Origin: Ruminococcus flavefaciens ND2009
Lineage (GTDB): Bacteria; Bacillota; Clostridia; Oscillospirales; Ruminococcaceae
Direction: 5' to 3'
Assembly (NCBI RefSeq): GCF_000621785.1
Contig: NZ_KK211348.1
Coordinates: 131,494 to 195,493 of the forward strand
DNA length: 64,000 nucleotides
Shown here: in pieces, positions 18,557 through 26,610 of the stretch
Layout of the letters: each line of letters starts with the position of its first letter
How positions within the stretch are numbered: position 1 is the first letter of the stretch
Notes under the pieces: model-generated
Database searches by the model: none
Told to the model about the DNA's origin: nothing
Seen by the model: the letters and a program-made list of their open reading frames with translations, nothing else
Translations under genes and position numbers: made by a program

Positions 18557-18967
18557 ATGCAGTACGAATGTAAGATCACAGTAATAGACACCAAAGTATT
18601 CCCTGATCTGCAGGAGAAATATCTTGCAGATCCTAAGTCTGGCAAGTGTCCGTTTTTCAATGTGGGAGACACCTTCGTGTTAAAGCGTACAGCACAGCAG
18701 GACGATTTCTATCACCTGATGAACGGCAAGTTCTGCGGTGAAGCGTGGGACGCAATTAGCCGATATGTATATACCGCTTTACAGGGCGGTTCTATCATGA
18801 AAAGCTGGACCAACGACGACCGTATGATGATAGCTTGCTGCAATGACGGAACAAGACCTGTCATTTTCAAGATAGAACGTATCGACATTCCTGAAACTCC
18901 CGAGGAAGAAGAATGGCTCTCGAAGCAGAACTTCAGGAATACTGCCGAGGATGCATATACTGGATAA
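18557..18967 (+). CDS. TIGR04076 family protein
   Basis: A 136-residue cytosolic protein with the family layout: YECKITVIDTKV at the start, CPFFNVGDTFVL in the middle and PVIFKIERID near the end, with two or three conserved cysteines. Function is unknown. AAAGGAG precedes the ATG. It lies 56 bases after the DUF1349 gene and ends upstream of a shared terminator. Confidence 0.8.
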   Translation: MQYECKITVIDTKVFPDLQEKYLADPKSGKCPFFNVGDTFVLKRTAQQDDFYHLMNGKFCGEAWDAISRYVYTALQGGSIMKSWTNDDRMMIACCNDGTRPVIFKIERIDIPETPEEEEWLSKQNFRNTAEDAYTG

Positions 18968-19051
18968 GACGATTGGAATTTGAATACATAGCCTAAATGG
19001 ATGATAAAGCGGTCTACCTTATATAGCGCTGCTCTTAGGGGAACAAATGAG

Positions 19052-19085
19052 AAAATCCCGATACGCCAGGTATCGGGATTTTTAT
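19052..19085. terminator. Bidirectional terminator
   Basis: A 12-bp perfect stem (AAAATCCCGATA with TATCGGGATTTT) has an A-run before and T-run after, so it can end both the plus-strand TIGR04076 transcript and the minus-strand transporter gene that stops at 19091. Confidence 0.88.
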
Positions 19086-19090
19086 TTCTT

Positions 19091-20842
19091 TTATGCAGAG
19101 AGTCTGTATTTCTCATGATACGAATTGTATGCTCCGATAAACTGCTCGGAACGCTGTGCTTTGAGTTCACTCAGGTATACATGGCTCCTCATGCTGGACT
19201 TTGCGATCTGTATGATAGATACAGCTATATTGGAGCAATGGTCGGATACTCTCTCGCAGTTGATGAGCAGATCAGACAGATAAACGCCCAGTTCAGGACT
19301 GCATTCGCCCTTGCGAAGTCTGTCGATATGCTTATCCCTGATCTCAGCAGTGAGATCATCAATAACTTCTTCAAGAGGCTCGACATTCAGTGCAATTTCG
19401 GTATCATTACCTGCAAACGCCTTTACGGTAAGACCTGATATTTCTGTCAGTGCGGCAAAAAGCGTAGAGAAATCGTCCTTCGCACTGTCTGAAAAGCTCT
19501 GACTGTTACGTTCCATTTCCTGCGCTATCTCTATCATATTGATAGCGTGGTCGCTGATACGTTCAAAGTCGCTGATCGTGTGCAGAAGCTCGGTAACTGT
19601 GCGGCTGTCCTCGTCTGTCAGGCTGACTGCGGATAATTCCAGTAGGAACGTGGATAGCTGGTCTTCCATCTCATCAAGAAGCTGCTCCTTTTCCTCCACG
19701 CTCAGCACAGCCTTCTCTGAAAAATCAAACATTGCCATAAGTGCTTCATGCAGTGCATCCTTTGCTCCCTGAGCCATGTCCACCGTCTTTTCTCTGCACT
19801 GTGAAACGGCGAGGGGAGGTGTTGCGATAAGGCGCTTGTCAAGCAGAACAGCCACCTCGGCTTCTTTTGAATCGTGGACGAGCTTTTTTGCCAGCTTTAC
19901 CAGCTGATTGGAGAACGGCAGCAGTATCAGCGTAGTGACGATATTGAAAATGGAGTGAACAGCGGCAATTTCCACCGCACCGATGGGCTTATCCACGAAG
20001 CTGAAATGAATGAGAGCATCAAGTCCGTAGAATATGGTAAGGCAAATCACCGTGCCTATGATGTTGAATGACATATGTACAACGGTAACACGCTTTGCGT
20101 TCTTGTTGACGCCTATGGAGGAAATCAACGCTGTCACGCAGGTGCCGATATTCTGACCCATGATGATCGGGATAGCCATTCTGTAAGAGATCGTGCCTGT
20201 CAGGGAAAGCGCCTGTAAGATGCCCACAGATGCCGCTGAGGACTGTATAATCCCTGTGAACACAGCGCCGAACAGAACGCTGAGAAGTGGGTTTCTGAAT
20301 GCTACAAGAAGCTTGCTGAAGCCTTCCATTTCAGCAAGGGGCGAAACGGCGTCCTTCATCAGCTCCATACCGAACATCAGCACCGCAAAGCCCACCATGA
20401 TCGTTCCTATGTCCTTACGCTTCTTCTTTTTGCTCATCATTATCATGATAATGCCGATAAGAGCAACAATGGGAGCGAAGTTTTCGGGCTTGAGCATTGA
20501 GATCAGCACATTATCGCTCTTAATTCCTGCGGTACTCAGCAGCCACGCCGTCAGCGTTGTACCGATGTTTGAGCCCATGATAACGCCCACGGTCTGTTCA
20601 AGCTGCATGATGCCCGAATTGACAAGGCCCACCAGCATGACCGTCATAGCAGATGATGACTGCACAGCGATGGTGATGCCTGCACCGAGGGCAAGGCTCT
20701 TGAAGGGATTAGAGGTCATTTTTTTGAGAGTCGCTTCCAGCTTGCCGCCTGCGATCTTTTCCAGACTTTGTGACATAACGTGCATACCGAACAAGAAGAA
20801 GGCAAGTCCTCCGCATAAGGTACATATTGAAAAAATATTCAT
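19091..20842 (-). CDS. Na+/phosphate cotransporter with PhoU-like C-terminal domain
   Basis: A 583-residue membrane protein of the Na/Pi cotransporter family (PF02690). Two inverted membrane repeats carry the signatures QSSSA (61-65) and QSSAA (200-204), with nearby GSNIGTTLTA and GQNIGTCVTA that bind phosphate and sodium in the family. Residues about 350-560 form PhoU-like helices (ISDFERISDHAINMIEIA and NCERVSDHCSNIAVSI). It imports or exports phosphate with sodium. It is last in an operon with a PhoR/PhoB-type pair, 9 bases after the kinase gene. Confidence 0.93.
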   Translation of the reverse strand: MNIFSICTLCGGLAFFLFGMHVMSQSLEKIAGGKLEATLKKMTSNPFKSLALGAGITIAVQSSSAMTVMLVGLVNSGIMQLEQTVGVIMGSNIGTTLTAWLLSTAGIKSDNVLISMLKPENFAPIVALIGIIMIMMSKKKKRKDIGTIMVGFAVLMFGMELMKDAVSPLAEMEGFSKLLVAFRNPLLSVLFGAVFTGIIQSSAASVGILQALSLTGTISYRMAIPIIMGQNIGTCVTALISSIGVNKNAKRVTVVHMSFNIIGTVICLTIFYGLDALIHFSFVDKPIGAVEIAAVHSIFNIVTTLILLPFSNQLVKLAKKLVHDSKEAEVAVLLDKRLIATPPLAVSQCREKTVDMAQGAKDALHEALMAMFDFSEKAVLSVEEKEQLLDEMEDQLSTFLLELSAVSLTDEDSRTVTELLHTISDFERISDHAINMIEIAQEMERNSQSFSDSAKDDFSTLFAALTEISGLTVKAFAGNDTEIALNVEPLEEVIDDLTAEIRDKHIDRLRKGECSPELGVYLSDLLINCERVSDHCSNIAVSIIQIAKSSMRSHVYLSELKAQRSEQFIGAYNSYHEKYRLSA

Positions 20843-20851
20843 TTGATACTC

Positions 20852-22156
20852 CTATCTGAATTTAACTGTGATGCTCGTTCCCACACCGACGGTGCTTTCC
20901 ACATCTATCTTAGCCCCGTGATGCTCTGCGATATGCTTGACGATCGAAAGACCAAGCCCCGTGCCGCCTTTTGCACGGCTGCGGCTCTTGTCGATGCGGT
21001 AGAAACGCTCGAATATCCGTGGGATACTCTCCTGAGGTATGCCGAGCCCCGTGTCGTTCACGGTCAGCTTTTTGTCAGCGATCTCTATTTCTATATTGCC
21101 GTTTTCACGGTTATATTTGATCGCATTATCCACAAGGTTGTAGACCAGCTCAGTGATTTCCGTCCTGCTGCCTGTGATAATGCTGCTTTCTCCACTGACA
21201 GTGATCCTGATACCACGGCTCTGCGCCTGCTGTGACAGACGTTCTTTGCAGTCCTCGGCAACGACTTTCAGGTCGATCTCATCATCAATGGGCGTGTCAC
21301 CGATGCTGTCAAGCTCGGAAAGCCGCAGTATATCGCTGATAAGCGCAAGCATACGGTCAGACTCTTTTCTGATCTTTCCTGCAAACTTCACACTGTCCTC
21401 GCCCTGTGCCATTCCCGACTCGATAAGCTCTGCATAGCCCGAAATGGAGGTCAGAGGTGTTTTCAGCTCGTGAGAAACATTTGCCGTAAACTCCTGCCGC
21501 ATCTCGCTCTGCGCATTTCTGGCACTGCGTATCTCCTCCACAAGGGGGATGACTTCGGGGTATAAACCGCTTTCCTCGGGCGGGGTATTTGTCCTGATAA
21601 GCTCAGGTATCCTGCGAAAGGGTGCTATCAGATTTTTCGTCAGCTTCACAGACACAAGCAGTGAAACAATTATGATACCTAAAGCGATAATAAGTATGAT
21701 AACGAGGGAACGCTCAAACAGTGAAAAAATAGAATCCGCCTGAATGGACACCCTCAGTATGTTTCCGTCACTAAGGCGCAGGGCATAGTAATAATCCTCT
21801 GTGCCTATGGTGTCGGAGAAGCGTGTGTCTGTACCCGTTCCGTTTTCGATAGCCGACTTTATCTCAGGGCGGTCAAGATGATTTGGCATTTTCTGAGGAT
21901 CACCGCTGCTCTCAAATAGGACTGTACCATCCTTTTCGATAAGTGTTATGCGGAAGTCCTCGCCTGTGAAGCGGTCAAGCTCGGTGATCGGATCACCGCT
22001 GTCGTAGCACTGTGCCACCAGATGACATTCATGTGCAAGGTTTTCCTTGATCTCCTTGCGGAAGAAATGATAATATGAAACAGTTGTGATAAGGATACCG
22101 ATGATCGCTGTCACAACGCCCATATAGAATAGGTGCAGATTGATCTTTCTCTCCAT
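20852..22156 (-). CDS. phoR: PhoR-type sensor histidine kinase
   Basis: 434 residues: membrane span about 12-30, an extracellular region to about 148, second span about 150-172, then a dimerisation domain with phospho-acceptor His229 in NVSHELKTPLTSISGYAELI and an ATPase domain (N box LVYNLVDNAIKYN, G1 VNDTGLGIP, G2 GGTGLGLSIVKHIAEHHG). It sits one base downstream of the response-regulator gene and just upstream of the Na/Pi transporter, so phosphate limitation is the likely stimulus. The gene symbol rests on context. Confidence 0.9.
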   Translation of the reverse strand: MERKINLHLFYMGVVTAIIGILITTVSYYHFFRKEIKENLAHECHLVAQCYDSGDPITELDRFTGEDFRITLIEKDGTVLFESSGDPQKMPNHLDRPEIKSAIENGTGTDTRFSDTIGTEDYYYALRLSDGNILRVSIQADSIFSLFERSLVIILIIALGIIIVSLLVSVKLTKNLIAPFRRIPELIRTNTPPEESGLYPEVIPLVEEIRSARNAQSEMRQEFTANVSHELKTPLTSISGYAELIESGMAQGEDSVKFAGKIRKESDRMLALISDILRLSELDSIGDTPIDDEIDLKVVAEDCKERLSQQAQSRGIRITVSGESSIITGSRTEITELVYNLVDNAIKYNRENGNIEIEIADKKLTVNDTGLGIPQESIPRIFERFYRIDKSRSRAKGGTGLGLSIVKHIAEHHGAKIDVESTVGVGTSITVKFR

Positions 22157-22157
22157 A

Positions 22158-22820
22158 TCACTCGTCCTTATCCAGCTTGTAGCCTACGTTTCGGACAGTT
22201 CCGATATATCTTCCGCATTCACCAAGCTTTGCTCTCAGTGTACGGATATGCACATCAAGGGTACGCCCTGTGCTTTCCTGTCCCCATATGGTATCAATGA
22301 GATAGTCGCGGGCAAAAGCCTTTCCGGGGCTTTTTATAAGTGTTTTCAGCAGTTCAAATTCCTTGTATGTAAGCTCTGTCTGTCTGCCTGATATGAACAC
22401 CTTTCGGGTATCCTCATTCAGCAGTATCTCTTCAAAATGGTATTCATGACTCCGTTTTTTCCCTCTCAGCCTTGCCTTCACACGGCTGACAAGCTCCATA
22501 ACGCCAAATGGCTTGCACAAATAATCATCAGCCCCCAGGTCAAGCCCCTTCACACGGTCAAACTCTGTTGTCTTTGCGGAAATGATTATGACCGGTATTT
22601 TTTCGGTAACGGGATCATTACGCAGCCTGCTGAGTATCGTCAGTCCGTCATCGCCCGGCAGCATAATGTCCAGCAGAATAAGGTCGGGAACAGCTTTTGT
22701 TATCGCTTTATAGAACTCTTTGGAGCTTGCAAAACATTCAGCATCATAACCGCTGTTTTTTATTGCATATGCCTCAAGTTCACGGATATTATCATCATCT
22801 TCAACGATGTATATTAGCAT
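22158..22820 (-). CDS. phoB: PhoB/OmpR-type response regulator
   Basis: 220 residues: receiver domain with acidic pocket EDDD at 7-10, phospho-acceptor Asp51 in LILLDIMLPGDDG, Lys near 103 in CKPF, then a winged-helix DNA-binding domain with LTYKEFELLKTLIKSPGKAF and RTLDVHIRTLRAKLG. AGGAGTG precedes the ATG. It probably activates the phosphate operon and itself through the TTAAC-type repeats upstream. The PhoB rather than another OmpR name rests on the transporter partner. Confidence 0.9.
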   Translation of the reverse strand: MLIYIVEDDDNIRELEAYAIKNSGYDAECFASSKEFYKAITKAVPDLILLDIMLPGDDGLTILSRLRNDPVTEKIPVIIISAKTTEFDRVKGLDLGADDYLCKPFGVMELVSRVKARLRGKKRSHEYHFEEILLNEDTRKVFISGRQTELTYKEFELLKTLIKSPGKAFARDYLIDTIWGQESTGRTLDVHIRTLRAKLGECGRYIGTVRNVGYKLDKDE

Positions 22821-22843
22821 ATCATCACACTCCTGATACTATC

Positions 22844-22912
22844 ATTATATCAAGTTTATGTTAATTTGAACAGTACCGAAAGGTTAAACCTATGTTAAAT
22901 AGGCTTAAACCC
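22844..22912 (-). promoter_or_regulatory. Pho-box-like repeats and promoter of the phosphate operon
   Basis: On the minus strand TATAAT lies at 22849-22844. Upstream are TTTAAG, TTAACA and TTAACC each 11 bases apart, and another TTAACA 34 bases after the first. An 11-base period of TTAACA-like units is the known layout of PhoP/PhoB sites in Firmicutes. No good -35 box is present, which fits an activator-dependent promoter. Confidence 0.7.
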
Positions 22913-22921
22913 ACCTTGCTA

Positions 22922-22950
22922 ATTGACTTTGAGACGCTTGCCTGATATAA
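22922..22950 (+). promoter_or_regulatory. Promoter of a small ORF
   Basis: TTGACT (22922-22927), 17-base spacer, TATAAT (22945-22950); diverges from the phosphate operon promoter. Confidence 0.8.
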
Positions 22951-22997
22951 TAATAGAGAGAAATAAAACGCCGTTTTTTGAGAGGAGAAGTGATCAA

Positions 22998-23132
22998 TTG
23001 AGAAAGATAAGATCAGTCATAAAAGAGCTTGATCCTAAAGTGTTTATCGCACTTACTATCGCAGGAATTACTTCTGTTTCCCAAAATCATTATTATTCAC
23101 AATTTTGGAAACAGAAAAATTGTTGTATATAG
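22998..23132 (+). CDS. Small protein, 44 residues, TTG start
   Basis: A short frame from TTG at 22998 with GAGAGGAG 9-16 bases upstream, its own consensus promoter and a following terminator. The product begins RKIRSVIKELDPKVFIALTI and has a short hydrophobic stretch (VFIALTIAGITSV) that could insert in the membrane, then a Cys-Cys-Ile end. I do not recognise it. An inverted repeat (TTTCCCAAAAT and ATTTTGGAAA) spans its end, so the C-terminal part might instead be a small insertion. Confidence 0.5.
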   Translation: MRKIRSVIKELDPKVFIALTIAGITSVSQNHYYSQFWKQKNCCI

Positions 23133-23137
23133 AAACT

Positions 23138-23165
23138 CAGCTCCCGTATAGGGAGCTGGCTTCTT
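23138..23165 (+). terminator. Probable terminator
   Basis: An 8-bp perfect stem (CAGCTCCC with GGGAGCTG) and GCTTCTTTTA follow the small ORF. Confidence 0.7.
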
Positions 23166-23278
23166 TTATAAGCATTGTACCGCCGTAAATGTCGTGTGAT
23201 TTTGTGTGATTTTCGACTGTAAAACAGTCACACGAAGCTGCAAAAATGCAGCCCAAACTGTTTCGCATAGGTAAGAGA

Positions 23279-23318
23279 AAAGCCTGTATTTCAGTGCTTT
23301 TCTCGAAATACAGGCTTT
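23279..23318 (-). terminator. Terminator of the tRNA-Trp fragment
   Basis: On the minus strand, 8 bases after the tRNA CCA end, a 14-bp stem (AAAGCCTGTATTTC with GAAATACAGGCTTT) runs into TTCTCTT. It is the natural terminator of the tRNA gene whose 3' part remains. Confidence 0.85.
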
Positions 23319-23325
23319 ATCGTTC

Positions 23326-23370
23326 TGGCAGGGGAAGAAGGACTTGAACCCTCGGCACGCGGTTTTGGAG
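23326..23370 (-). tRNA. tRNA-Trp(CCA), 3' half only; probable attachment site
   Basis: Reading the minus strand, the sequence runs from the anticodon loop CTCCAAA through the 3' anticodon stem ACCGC, a five-base variable loop, a paired T-arm (GAGGG, loop TTCAAGT, CCTTC), the acceptor strand TTCCCCT, discriminator G and encoded CCA. Upstream, where the 5' half should be, the sequence is unrelated (GGCATGG...). A 3' half from anticodon loop to CCA is exactly the core used by many tyrosine integrases, so this is likely the attachment-site end of an element lying at higher coordinates; the intact tRNA would be at its other end. Confidence 0.82.
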
Positions 23371-23664
23371 CCATGCCGGACGTTTTTCAGGACGTGTCAG
23401 CACATTCCAATTGGTGTCGGAACGCATCAGCCTGTCAGGCGATAAATGGCTGTGTTTAGCAAAGTATAACAATCGAAGCTCCGCAAACGCCTATATTAAT
23501 GTATTTGACTGATAGCAACATCTGAGCAAAAATCGTGAAAAAAAGTCTCAAAAGTGTTAGAAAAGTGTTAGATGCGATTGTGAACGGTTTTTGTGTACAC
23601 CGTTAACGAAATATGTATAATTCCGCTTCAGCAACAAAATAAATCTGAGGAATGAGGAAGTATA
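23371..23664. other. Intergenic region with direct and inverted repeats
   Basis: No gene seen. AAAGTGTTAGA occurs twice in tandem near 23548-23572, and AACGGT...ACCGTT forms an inverted repeat at about 23583-23605, followed by TATAAT near 23619. These may be operator sites for the DNA-binding gene that starts at 23665. Confidence 0.5.
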
Positions 23665-24123
23665 ATGAAAGACATAAGTTACACCGATTGGGAGCTAACT
23701 TCGGCACAGATAAGGACGGTTGTAAAGCTCCGAAAGCTATATTCAAATTACCCTGACGCTCTCGGAACAAAGGACGTGATGAAGATACTCGGAGTCGGCA
23801 GAGCTACTGTATTGAACCTAAAAAACTGCGGTATGCTGCGCCACTATAACTTAGGCAATCGCCTGATATATCCGAAAGAATGGGTGCTTGAGTACCTTGC
23901 GGTCTACGCTGTCAGCGATAAACCAAATGTCCGTGACTATCAGCGTGAAGTGCTCCGCTACTGCCGCACTCGCAGAACGATAACCGAGATAGCACAGCAT
24001 CTCAATCTCGGTGCAGGATTTTGCCGGGACTACCTGCTGAAACCGCTGTGCGAACACGGCGAATTGAGGTGTGAGATAGACAAGCAAGAAGTCAGCAGGC
24101 ACTGTTATATAGCTGTAAGATGA
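23665..24123 (+). CDS. Excisionase-like helix-turn-helix DNA-binding protein
   Basis: 152 residues. The middle third (LGTKDVMKILGVGRATVLNL, then GMLRHYNLGNRLIYPKEWVLEYL) is a MerR/excisionase-like helix-turn-helix and wing as in helix_turn_helix domain family 17. The C-terminal third (ITEIAQHLNLGAGFCRDYLL) looks like a second winged helix. Placement about 300 bases inside a tRNA-Trp attachment core suits an element-encoded directionality or maintenance factor (inference). A decayed partial copy lies at 16705-16757. A terminator follows directly. Confidence 0.7.
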   Translation: MKDISYTDWELTSAQIRTVVKLRKLYSNYPDALGTKDVMKILGVGRATVLNLKNCGMLRHYNLGNRLIYPKEWVLEYLAVYAVSDKPNVRDYQREVLRYCRTRRTITEIAQHLNLGAGFCRDYLLKPLCEHGELRCEIDKQEVSRHCYIAVR

Positions 24124-24126
24124 ATT

Positions 24127-24165
24127 ATGCCCTCCGTATTAAAAAGTGCGGAGGGCATTTTAGTT
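24127..24165. terminator. Rho-independent terminator
   Basis: ATGCCCTCCG pairs with CGGAGGGCAT and is followed by TTTTAGTTTTAT. The converging ATPase gene on the minus strand stops at 24166, so it may use the same hairpin. Confidence 0.85.
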
Positions 24166-25518
24166 TTATAATAATGAAGTCATATAAAGAGGAAGATAAA
24201 CTATGTCATCTTCGACTTTAAGATCACTGGTGTGAAGGACATAGGGAGTATGAAGTTGTTGGTTATATCTGCGTATGAATTTTTTCAAAGATGAAAGTGT
24301 ATAATTCTTTCCGGATTTCACTTCGATCGGAGAAATATTGTGACGATTGCTGATTTTACTTTTGGCGATAAGAAAATCAATTTCCATCCTTGCTTCTGCA
24401 TCGTCGCGAGATGAATTTGCATAGAAAAACAGCTTATGACCGCTTGCTGTAAACATTTGAGCAACAATGTTTTCCATTATCATTCCAAGATCAACTTCAA
24501 GTTTGCCCAAAAGAAGTTTCTTATAAATCTCTTCGCTGACGATTCCCTTCTCATCAAAACAATGGCTGATAAGCAATCCTGTGTCGCCCATATAGCATTT
24601 AAGAAGTGTGCGGTCACGATTTAGATTCAGCCCAATATTTGGCTCAGTGGAGTTGTAGCAGTTATTTACGATCATAGCGTCAGAAAGCCAGAACATCGCA
24701 TCTCTGTAATTATCAAATCGAGCACCTTTTTCAAGAGACGATAGTTTAAAATGCTGATTATGATTTTGAAGCTGAGAAGGTATCTCGTCAAATATTGCTT
24801 CAACTTTCATTTCATAGCCAATGGCGTGTTTTCTGATGTCCTCACGATACAATTTTAGTATACGGCGCTTTACAGTATCAACGCTGTCAAAATCTTTGGT
24901 ATCTGCATAAGTCTTTACAGCCTGAGGCATACCGCCAACAATAAGATATAGCCGGAACAGATCCATTGCTTTTCTGTGCAAAGCCTGACCTAAAGGCTTT
25001 CTATTATTAAAGCATTCAACAATCAAAGGATACATTGTATCATTGTCAAGCGCCCAAAGGAATTCCTCAAAATCCATTGGATACATATTAACGGTATCCT
25101 CTTCAGAAGGAATGAGAATACCCTCAACATTTTTCCTGATTGAAATAAAAGAACCCGTTTCAATATAATCATATCTTCCGTCTTCTACAAGATACTTGAT
25201 AGCACTTCTTGCTCTCGGGAATAACTGGACTTCATCAAAGATGATCAGCGATTCCCGAGGATAAAGCTTTTTATTATATAAAGTTGAGAGCTTCTGAAAA
25301 AGAATATCCATATTATCAAGGTCGTGCAGGAAGATATCTTTGACAGCCTCATCAGCCTTGTTGAAGTCGATCAGAATATAGCTTTTATACTCGGCTTTTG
25401 CGAATTCTTCAACGATATAGCTTTTGCCTACGCGTCTTGCACCTTGTACCAGCAAAGCGCTTGTTCCATTGGTGCGCTTTTTCCATTCTACAAGATAATC
25501 GTACATTTTTCGTTTCAT
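24166..25518 (-). CDS. AAA family ATPase with C-terminal DUF4143
   Basis: 450 residues from the ATG at 25518, preceded by GGAGC. Walker A GARRVGKS is at 26-33 and Walker B LIIFDEVQ near 88-95. A sensor-like TGS follows, and the C-terminal part has the DUF4143 pattern ending in a nuclease-like IDFLIAK and PIEVKSGKNYTLSSLKKF (PD-(D/E)xK-type core). Such genes are very common in gut anaerobes, often as single accessory genes. Their function is unsettled; a defence or DNA-related role is inference. Confidence 0.9.
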   Translation of the reverse strand: MKRKMYDYLVEWKKRTNGTSALLVQGARRVGKSYIVEEFAKAEYKSYILIDFNKADEAVKDIFLHDLDNMDILFQKLSTLYNKKLYPRESLIIFDEVQLFPRARSAIKYLVEDGRYDYIETGSFISIRKNVEGILIPSEEDTVNMYPMDFEEFLWALDNDTMYPLIVECFNNRKPLGQALHRKAMDLFRLYLIVGGMPQAVKTYADTKDFDSVDTVKRRILKLYREDIRKHAIGYEMKVEAIFDEIPSQLQNHNQHFKLSSLEKGARFDNYRDAMFWLSDAMIVNNCYNSTEPNIGLNLNRDRTLLKCYMGDTGLLISHCFDEKGIVSEEIYKKLLLGKLEVDLGMIMENIVAQMFTASGHKLFFYANSSRDDAEARMEIDFLIAKSKISNRHNISPIEVKSGKNYTLSSLKKFIRRYNQQLHTPYVLHTSDLKVEDDIVYLPLYMTSLL

Positions 25519-25638
25519 ACACTCAGCTCCGATCTGCGTAGTTTTTAATAAGTATAACACAAATCAAGAAAAAAATCAAGGCAAAATCTATACAAAACGA
25601 GAATTTTGTTTTGAAAAATCTTACACAAATCGAGATTT

Positions 25639-25841
25639 TTAACATTGGTATCGAGCATATTTCTCAAGCAAAGACAGCCTCATCTGATACCATTCTGCAC
25701 CGCCGTGAGTTGATTTTGCGGCCAGACCTTCATTGACAAAGCCGAATTTCTCATAATAATGGATAAGCCTGTCCTTTCAGGTCAGCACGACTCCAATTCG
25801 CCCTTGCTCTTTTGCAATATCAATAAAACGCTCCACTCTCC
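25639..25841 (-). pseudogene. GNAT acetyltransferase, C-terminal fossil
   Basis: On the minus strand the frame reads FIDIAKEQGRIGVVLT, stop (TGA), KDRLIHYYEKFGFVNEGLAA, KSTHGGAEWYQMRLSLLEKY. This is the end of a GNAT N-acetyltransferase, including the acetyl-CoA helix and the usual YEKFGF strand, with an internal stop and no N-terminal half. Confidence 0.85.
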
Positions 25842-25861
25842 TTATAATATACACATTATAC

Positions 25862-25960
25862 CATATCAAGCCCTGTTTTTCAAGGAATTTGTCGGTGAAG
25901 CTACAATAAAGAATTGTGATGGCTATTGACTTTGCTCAATAAAAATGATATAGTGACAAT
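25862..25960 (+). repeat. Promoter-bearing repeat, copy B
   Basis: Partner of 16779-16882. TTGACT at 25926-25931 and TATAGT at 25949-25954 are 17 bases apart. Similarity ends at GACAATA, seven bases after the -10 box, where new sequence with an ATG begins. Confidence 0.8.
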
Positions 25961-25965
25961 AGGAA

Positions 25966-26244
25966 ATGTCATTATATCGGACATATGAGGACAGAATCAA
26001 GAAAGGGCTCCCTGCTGAAAAGAAGAATTGTATATTCACAAAGGGTGATTATACCCAGAAGGATGTCGAGAGGCATATTTTGAGCATGCCTTTCAAGCGA
26101 TTTGAAGGTATGGGATATATGAGACACTCCAAGTATCTGGGAGTAATACAGATTGATAAAAGCATTATAAAAACACTCGATGATGACGATATCTCAACAA
26201 TTATGACATACTGCACGGATGCTTTAGAGCGGTACTGGGGGTGA
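25966..26244 (+). CDS. Hypothetical protein, possibly a truncated gene joined to a promoter
   Basis: 92 residues, soluble and basic to neutral (GDYTQKDVERHILSMPFKRF, GYMRHSKYLGVIQIDKSII). The ATG lies only 12 bases past the -10 box, so the transcript would be nearly leaderless and no spaced ribosome binding site is present. It is therefore likely the 3' part of a longer gene placed behind the repeat promoter. No family recognised. It ends 4 bases before the phosphatase-like gene. Confidence 0.5.
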   Translation: MSLYRTYEDRIKKGLPAEKKNCIFTKGDYTQKDVERHILSMPFKRFEGMGYMRHSKYLGVIQIDKSIIKTLDDDDISTIMTYCTDALERYWG

Positions 26245-26248
26245 TGCT

Positions 26249-26566
26249 ATGCATTTACTATTCTTATGCAGCCAGAACCAAAGGCGCTCTTTGACCGCTG
26301 AAAAGCTGTTTGACGGCTACGAGGGGCATCAAGCCCGTTCTGCGGGAACAGAAAACAATGCTAGAGTAAAGGTAACACCCGGACTGCTCGGATGGGCAGA
26401 TATGATCTTCTGCATGGAGAAGAAGCATATGCGGAGAATCAGAGAGAAGTATTCAGATATAGTGGCCGACAAGTCGGTTATATGTCTGAATATTCCCGAT
26501 GACTATTCTTACATGGACGATGACCTGTGCGAACTGTTGGAAAGCATGGTTTCGGATTATATTTGA
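26249..26566 (+). CDS. Low-molecular-weight protein tyrosine phosphatase-like protein
   Basis: 105 residues with the phosphatase loop near the start: LLFLCSQNQRRSLTAEKLF, where Cys7 and Arg13 form CX5R. It also has RSAGTENNARV, WADMIFCMEKKHMRRI and the late acidic segment PDDYSYMDDDL. The protein is shorter than classic LMW-PTPs (about 150 residues) but matches the compact bacterial subfamily of about 105-110. It likely hydrolyses phosphotyrosine or a related phosphoester in the cytosol. Its last 64 bases recur at 29475-29539. Confidence 0.82.
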   Translation: MHLLFLCSQNQRRSLTAEKLFDGYEGHQARSAGTENNARVKVTPGLLGWADMIFCMEKKHMRRIREKYSDIVADKSVICLNIPDDYSYMDDDLCELLESMVSDYI

Positions 26567-26610
26567 CGTACATCTTTCTCTCTTATTGTCTTACGAAAGG
26601 AATGTTAATT

